Part shown: positions 58,527-64,000 of the stretch, piece after piece
Layout of the letters: the number at the start of each line of letters is the position of its first letter
Numbering within the stretch: position 1 is the stretch's first letter
NCBI GenBank assembly: GCA_025174535.1
Contig: JALBUN010000020.1
Span: 496,001 to 560,000 of the forward strand
Direction of reading: 5' to 3'
DNA from: Cantharellus purpuraceus
Lineage: Eukaryota > Basidiomycota > Agaricomycetes > Cantharellales > Hydnaceae
DNA: 64,000 nt
Position numbers and translations under genes: made by a program
The notes under the pieces: generated by a model
Told to the model about the DNA's origin: nothing
What the model saw: only the letters and a program-made list of their open reading frames with translations
The model's database searches: none

Positions 58527-59480
58527 TCAAAACACAGCACTCATCCCTTCATTTTCTCGATCACTACAATGAAGATGCACTAGTAAGAAATAACAGTCAG
58601 AAGAAGTAAATGAATTCCGCACCGATTGACCCTCACCGCCCTTGACTTTCGCCAAGGTGCGTCGGAGTTCTTCATTCTGTTGCTGAAGCTCCTTCACAGT
58701 TTGCTCTGCACGCTCTGCACGCTCCTCATATCTCTCTGCCTCCGCTTCCATTTCTTCCGCCTTCTGTCTTAGTCGTTGCATCGGCCCAACAGGATCTGGA
58801 TTTGCCGCCCGCTCCTCAGCGTATATCCTCCGTATAGCTTCTATCTCCTCTCCACTAATCCCGGTGGCTTCCCAGCTTCCTGCCAGGTCGGCAGTGGTTG
58901 CATCAATAGGGCCATCGCCGAATTCAGTTCTCGCGATGGCCACAATCATCGATGCATACCAATGACTTATCATCTCGTTTGTCACATGACGACAGCTGTG
59001 TTTCGTGATAACGGCGACAAGTCGAGCAAATTCCAGTACAGAAAAGCTCTGGAAGGTGTATTGGCCAACTTTGTCAACATGAGTAGTGACGAGACGAATG
59101 GTAAGCACGGAAGACGAAGACATTGTAATGCAATTGACTAGATCGATTTTGAACATAGCGTTAGTTGACAGGGATGGCGACGATGAGGTTGAAGTAGTGT
59201 CTTGTGGTTGAAGAAATCTTTCTACAAGCAAGCAAGCAGAATTAGAAAGCTCTGCTACGACAAACTCATTGTGGGGTTGTTGAGTTCCCTTGTACCATGT
59301 CAGTTGTCTGACATGGTAGTGTGACCTAGCAGTGACATCAGCATCGCAAACCGAGTCGAAAAAGTCCTTGGGAGTGTGGGCAGTACTGATATCAAGGATG
59401 GGGATGGATGGGGGGTCATCATCCGTCAGCATGTCCACCTTGAAGAATGTGCAAGTGTACGCCCTGATACAGTTAAACAT
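58527..59480 (-). CDS. Unknown protein with C-terminal coiled coil, tandem copy 1 (stop lost)
   Basis: The start MFNCIRAYTCTFFK at 59480 aligns with the start of copy 2 (MFDFLRTYIYKFFK); the frame is open further upstream but unconserved there. Shared features: IPILxxS, FFxSxCDxDxxxRSHYHVRQL-type block, WYKG, EFVVAELS, YTFQSFSVLEFARLVAVI, FGDGPI, AxPDPVGP. A long coiled coil follows (LRQKAEEMEAEAERYEERAE, EQTVKELQQQNEELRRTLAK). After GEGQ the stop of the relatives (TAG) is TCG here (58623-58625), so 32 extra residues follow to 58527. I do not know the family or function. No introns are evident. Confidence 0.6.
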   Translation of the reverse strand: MFNCIRAYTCTFFKVDMLTDDDPPSIPILDISTAHTPKDFFDSVCDADVTARSHYHVRQLTWYKGTQQPHNEFVVAELSNSACLLVERFLQPQDTTSTSSSPSLSTNAMFKIDLVNCITMSSSSVLTIRLVTTHVDKVGQYTFQSFSVLEFARLVAVITKHSCRHVTNEMISHWYASMIVAIARTEFGDGPIDATTADLAGSWEATGISGEEIEAIRRIYAEERAANPDPVGPMQRLRQKAEEMEAEAERYEERAERAEQTVKELQQQNEELRRTLAKVKGGEGQSVRNSFTSSDCYFLLVHLHCSDRENEGMSAVF

Positions 59481-60275
59481 CTGAACGACTTGCACCAGGC
59501 TAGATGCAGCCAACTGAGAAATCAAAAAGCCATTGCCCCGGGAAGGTCGGAAGGCTTTAGCCGACACGTGCACAGCAGTGCAGCACCACGACCACGTGTG
59601 AGGGAAACTCCGGCGATGTGCCACGACTGTATAGTGATTTCGTAAATTAAGCTTACCCTTGACCAGTTCCTCATGTAACTCCTGGGAGTTCTGGGAGGTA
59701 GTGGTAGGGGGGACATAAAGCGGATGAATGTTAGCTACTCGAGGACGGCATGCAGTTATCTGCCACTGTGACTTCGGTGTCGTCTACTTCAGGATCCGAA
59801 GCTCCGAGTCAGGCTCCCTATGTAAGGCCTGTCATGAAACTGCCAAGCTGGGTGTAAGGGTTGAACGAACAGCTACAAGAATTCGATTTTGATGAAATCC
59901 TCCAGTGTCTGGAACAATTGCATATCGAGCATCAACGTGATAAGAGTAGGTGGATGTGACGCCGATGGGTCTGCTCGACCGCAGTGTATCCCACGATATG
60001 TGTGAGGTGATGAAAAGAGGCGGCTGTATTGTAGCAAGTTAGGGAATCCGGTAACTCACATACATGTGACAAGATGTATCATTGGAATGCAAACCAAACA
60101 GGCAGCAAATGGCTGCATGTATGTACAAATCCGCGACGTGTTACATGGATATATCCCGCAAAACATAGGCATTCCTAGCATCCGCTCCTTCATTCTCTAT
60201 CGCTACGGTAAATGTGAATGTGTCCTTCGTGAAATAGTAAGAACTAACGGTCAGAAAAATAAATGAATTACATAC
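59481..60275. other. Intergenic, part of the tandem duplication
   Basis: 59880-60250 matches 58275-58526 (for example GGCTGCATG, TACATGGATRTATC, CACTCCTTCATT-type blocks), showing that the duplicated unit includes the 3' flank. Nothing else is seen. Confidence 0.5.
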
Positions 60276-61118
60276 CTATTGGCCCTCACGATCACTGCCT
60301 TTCGTCAAGGCGCGCCGTAATTCTTCGTTCTCTTGCTGCAGTTCCTGTACAGTTCTCTCTGCATGCTCTGCCCTCTGTTTGAAGCGTCGTAGCTCGGCCA
60401 CCTTGGGCCCAAGAGGATCTGGATCTGCCTCTCGTTTCTCCATGTATATCTTCCGTAGGGCTTCTGTCTTGTCTACATCAACATGGAACCTCCACCCATT
60501 CCAGCTTCCCGCCTGGGATGACATGGTCCGCTCAATCCCTCCATCCCCAAATTCTAGTTTCGCGATCGACACAATAGTCGATGCAAACCAATAACACATC
60601 GTCGTGTCGATCACATAATTTGGCCTTTGTTCCGAGATTACAGCGACGAGTCGGGTAAATTCCAGCAAGGGAAAGCGCTGGAATGTATATTGATAAACCT
60701 TTTCGGCGGGACTGGATGCGAGGCATGTGGTGAGAGAGGATCTTGAAATGCCTTGAACCATATCGTGTGCGGAAACCGTCCTGTCTGATAGTGACGGCGA
60801 TGAGGTGGAAAGTATGGCTGTTGATGCTGCGTTTCGGGCGGGTTGTCTCTCGACGAGCAAGGCACAAGAATATGAGAGCTCCGCTACGATGAACTCGTGT
60901 TTGGAATGAGATGGTTCCTTGTACCATATCAGTCGCTTGACATGGTACTGAGACCTTACATCAGGATCAATGTCGCAAATCGAGTTGAAGAAGAATACGG
61001 CATTGTGTTCATGACTGGAAGTGAGGATGGGGATGTATAAGTGTTCTGGGGGTCCTTCGTCCATGAGCGGGTACAGTTTGAAGAACTTGTAAATGTATGT
61101 CCTGAGAAAGTCGAACAT
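60276..61118 (-). CDS. Unknown protein with C-terminal coiled coil, tandem copy 2
   Basis: 280 residues, single exon. Start MFDFLRTYIYKFFKLYPLMD at 61118. Conserved with copy 1 in the middle (VFFFNSICDIDPDVRSQYHV, WYKEPSHSKHEFIVAELS, YQYTFQRFPLLEFTRLVAVI, FGDGGIERT, KREADPDPLGPKVAEL). It ends in a heptad-rich segment (FKQRAEHAERTVQELQQENE, ELRRALTK), then GSDREGQ and TAG. The stop position matches the decayed copy at 53580, so this is the ancestral end. No signal peptide. The coiled coil suggests self-association; function is unknown. Confidence 0.65.
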   Translation of the reverse strand: MFDFLRTYIYKFFKLYPLMDEGPPEHLYIPILTSSHEHNAVFFFNSICDIDPDVRSQYHVKRLIWYKEPSHSKHEFIVAELSYSCALLVERQPARNAASTAILSTSSPSLSDRTVSAHDMVQGISRSSLTTCLASSPAEKVYQYTFQRFPLLEFTRLVAVISEQRPNYVIDTTMCYWFASTIVSIAKLEFGDGGIERTMSSQAGSWNGWRFHVDVDKTEALRKIYMEKREADPDPLGPKVAELRRFKQRAEHAERTVQELQQENEELRRALTKGSDREGQ

Positions 61119-61427
61119 GTTTCAAATGATTTTGACCAAGATGATATCGATGCCTCATGGAAACTTGCACCCGACTGAGAAAGCCCATTGCCCGAGAAGC
61201 CTTTGGCCAAATGCCAGTAACTACAACATCATCGCCCCACGACCACGTGACCGCTACTGGTAACAATGGAGACTCAAGAATCCGGAATGGACAGATCTAC
61301 AAGCTCGAGGTCCACGCAAGTCATTTTTGCAGATACCAATTTGAGGGCACTTGTATATTTAATCACGCCAGTCGTCGCATGGAATGAAGACCGTTCCTTC
61401 GAATAAGTCCTGCAATCTCTGATCAAA
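61119..61427. other. Short intergenic region
   Basis: Contains the upstream region of the coiled-coil gene and the 3' flank of the ISA2-like gene. No other feature seen. Confidence 0.4.
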
Positions 61428-62270
61428 CTAAAACTTGGCCTCCCAGCTCACCCCGCAACCACACCCACTCCCCTTGGCTTGCGGATTATCGACGACCCTA
61501 AAGCTGCTACCAATAAGCTCCGTTGCATAGTCGATGGTGGAGCCCTTCAGCAGACCGAGGGACACGGCGTCTACTACGATAGATGCGGGTCGGTGAGTGG
61601 GATGGGTAAATAGACTGTATATGGATTACAGACGGAAAAAGCAAAGAAAGTAAAAGTGACGTACTAGTCGTCTGGAGCGCGTTGGGAGGTAAGCTCCATC
61701 TTATACCGATACCCGTGGCATCCGCCTGACTCGACAGCAATTCGTAACGCCAGCGCCGGATCATTCTCGTCCACAGAGATAGCGCGCAGTTTCTGCATCA
61801 AAAGAGATATACCCATCAGCCCACCGCTAACCAACCAATGCGTACCATCTTCGCACCTCCGCTGCACGATCGGTGAGCTGTACCTGGGCATCATCTGCAC
61901 CCATCAGTTCCACATCGTCGTCTGGATCGATTTCCTCGCGCTTCGGAACCGTTACCAGCCACGCAGGTGTCCGGCTTGTACCAAGCTCTGCCGCTTCTGC
62001 TGCGGCTGTGGCAAATAGTCGAGCAGGTCGCCGTCGTGTGCGAGAATCCAACAGGCCCTGACAGGATCGTTCCAGCGACGATCGTGAGGCTATCCACTGC
62101 CTATGTATCACTGGAGTGCCAGCATGTTGGAATAGGGGTGTGGATTGGACGTGAGCCGCGCCTTGCGGGAAAATATGGAAGTCTCTTCTCGAAGACGGCT
62201 GGTATCTACATGTTTGAGTGGTGACAAAATGCCGTAACCGTGTTGTACATTGGAAGGACATGGTATCCAA
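61428..62270 (-). CDS. ISA2: Mitochondrial iron-sulfur assembly protein, ISA2-like (HesB/IscA family)
   Basis: A-type scaffold/carrier needed for mitochondrial 4Fe-4S proteins. Exons on the minus strand: 62270 to about 61852, about 61797-61671, and about 61613-61428, all GT-AG. The N-terminus is Arg/Ser/Gln-rich without acids, typical of a matrix-targeting peptide, then VQLTDRAAE|KLRAISVDEN. The three conserved cysteines are present: one in ESGGCHGYRY, two in GSGCGCGVSW at the end. DAVSLGLLKGSTIDYATELI and GSSFRVVDNPQAKG are strongly conserved in ISA2. The alternative ATG at 62261 is equally plausible. The gene looks intact. Confidence 0.88.
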
Positions 62271-62401
62271 TATCCAAGGCTTTCGATGACTAACGCAATC
62301 GTGTCGCCACCACCGTGACAGTCACACTAGTCACTTGGCTCCCAATCTAGGCGTAAAACAAACCCGAAGTGAAAGTAAAATAGAGGAGGGATGGGTTAAT
62401 T

Positions 62402-63610
62402 AAAGAATAGCTCCGACAAGAGCCATTAGGCAATTCATTCCCTTAGGATCTAGGCAACCAGTATCAGAGCGGCATGTCATAGACGTGCCTGGCTGGTCGG
62501 CACAGCGATCACACGTCCATGCCGCTCCGCGTGTCAGAGGCAAAGAACAGTTACTATTAGCCTATTGGCGGTGGGAGGCCGCGACAGTGTTGAGGTATCC
62601 ACCCCACTGAGCATGGACACGTTCCAGATTCGACGAAAGTGGACATCACCAGGGTAGCAAGGAAGGCATCTGCACAGCAATCTCAGTAAAGCTAATTCCC
62701 AGGCTGTATTTCTAATCTAATCCCCATGAGCGCAGTAGCATTAGAGTTTTTGTTGCTTGCCTCTGGGCTTGGGGCTCTTGAAGTGACCCTGCATTCAGTA
62801 AGCTGGAAGCCATTGTCAAAGATGTCACTTGCAGCATTTGCTAATCTATGCGAATCTAGAAGTCTAAACTGATAACCAGAGTATGCACGTCAACACAAGG
62901 TTGCATTTGTGATCTGTTTGCTATTAAAAGGACATAGAAGGGACAGTCATTGCAAAGGTCAAACCATGCGCAAATTCTGCTGCCTAAGATGCGACAGAGA
63001 TCTCTAGTGTAAACATTCTCCTTCTTGCTTCCTGCCTCCATCTTAATCATGAATGTGACCTTATGTTGATGTACATACTCTGGTTATCGGCGTTCTAGGT
63101 TAGCATAGCTCAGCAAACGCTGCAAGCGACAGCTTTGACAATGGCTTCCAACTTACTGAGTGCAGGGTCGCTGTCAAGGGCTCCAAGCCTACAAGGTGAC
63201 GCAAATACCCCTCCCGAGGCAAGAAAACTCAAATGCCACTGTTCAGGAATTCGACGAGAAGTACTCAGGCTAGGATTTACTGGGATTGCCGTGCAGGTCA
63301 AGTGTCAGAGTCCGTAGGCCCGATCTGCCTTCCTTGCTGCCCTGGAGATTTCCGCTTTCGTCCAATCTAGCACGTGTCCATCCTCGCTGGGCGGCAACAC
63401 CTAACTTGCAGCACGGCCACCCGCCGCCAAGGGATTAGAGGTAAACCTTTCCCTCTAACATGAGCAGCATGGATGTGTGATCGCTGTGCCTACCAGCCAG
63501 GCACGTCCATGACATGCCGCTCCAATGCCGGCTCCTCAAATCCTGTACTAAGGGAATGAATTACCTAATGGCCCATCCTCATGACAGGAAAAAAACTTGA
63601 TTTAGAACTA
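62402..63610. mobile_element. Large foldback repeat, about 1.2 kb
   Basis: Left arm (about 62402-62850) and right arm (about 63120-63610) are diverged reverse complements. Examples: CATTAGGCAATTCATTCCCTTA / TAAGGGAATGAATTACCTAATG, GCCAGGCACGTCYATGACATGCCGCTC-type blocks, and TGCATTCAGTAAGCTGGAAGCCATTGTCAAAG against CTTTGACAATGGCTTCCAACTTACTGAGTGCA. The centre of about 270 bp is unique. Short similar frames on both strands come from the arms. No transposase is seen. Confidence 0.65.
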
Positions 63611-64000
63611 CAAGTGATGGGCACTTCGGGGGAAGGGGAATGGGTGGTATGAGTCTCGCAAAGCCGCAAACGTCGGGTTGTTTGCAGGTCAAACGTTTAC
63701 ATGGAACCGGAAGTCGGGTGAGGATGGAAAGCGCCATTCAAGGTACGCGTCTAGATGCACGCCCACCTTATTGGAATCTCCAATCTTTCCAGCTGTGTGA
63801 CCACATAATACACATATGGATCTTTAGCGTCTGATTGAATTGCCTGTGTTGGCACTCCACGGCGCTACTAGTAGGTTGTGGGCTCGATTCCGTCTCATAT
63901 TTTAAACACTTATAAATCCACTGTCCTCATATCCAATCCCCCAATGGATTCTCAACCTCGTACACCCTCTACTGTCCCATCTCTCACCAACAACAATGCT
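63611..64000. other. No gene recognised; B-box-like motif near 63880
   Basis: GGGCTCGATTCC near 63877 fits a Pol III B box with one change, and TGGCACTCC about 30 bases upstream faintly resembles an A box. The arms do not fold as a tRNA. The last 60 bases begin a CT-rich, Ser/Pro-type sequence that may be the start of a gene beyond the window (ATGGATTCTCAACCTCG near 63943). Confidence 0.3.

Overview
The window is nuclear DNA of a filamentous basidiomycete, most likely an agaricomycete. Genes are split by many 48-60 bp introns, and the gene set fits: a fused eukaryotic urease, a GPI-anchored chitin deacetylase, a DUF6534-type membrane protein, a CAP59/CMT1-like glycosyltransferase, SEC61 alpha and a mitochondrial ISA2-like protein. 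Small cysteine-rich secreted proteins and a chromodomain Ty3/Gypsy retrotransposon are also present. I cannot name the species. All gene models were spliced by eye from reading frames, splice signals and remembered family motifs.

Layout. 1-4.6 kb: 3' part of urease, then chitin deacetylase (both +). 4.6-8 kb: gene-poor, with a small inverted-repeat element. 8-9.5 kb: multi-exon DUF6534-like membrane protein (+). 9.7-13.5 kb: gene-poor with a hairpin cluster. 13.5-15.7 kb: 14-exon succinate-semialdehyde-type dehydrogenase (+). 15.9-17.1 kb: short-chain dehydrogenase (-) with a one-base frameshift. 18-23.3 kb: hypothetical genes and the glycosyltransferase. 24.5-41.1 kb and 44.6-48.5 kb: nested retroelements. 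A nearly whole 7.0 kb chromovirus (29431-36427, minus strand) sits inside an older degraded Gypsy element, and a related solo LTR sits in another gag relic. 41.3-50 kb: three genes of a 10-cysteine small secreted protein family, two of them in an inverted segmental duplication. 50-54.1 kb: decayed duplicated fragments. 56-57.9 kb: SEC61 alpha (-). 58.5-61.1 kb: tandem pair of unknown coiled-coil genes (-), with a decayed third copy at 53.6 kb. 61.4-62.3 kb: ISA2-like gene (-). 62.4-63.6 kb: large foldback repeat.

There is no operon logic. Conserved housekeeping genes flank a transposon-rich, gene-poor core that carries the lineage-specific genes. The most notable points are the 10-cysteine family, the chromovirus with a probable self-priming site and an extra ORF with its own TATA box, a dense TGASTCA cluster in a retroelement relic, microexons, and several GC-AG introns.
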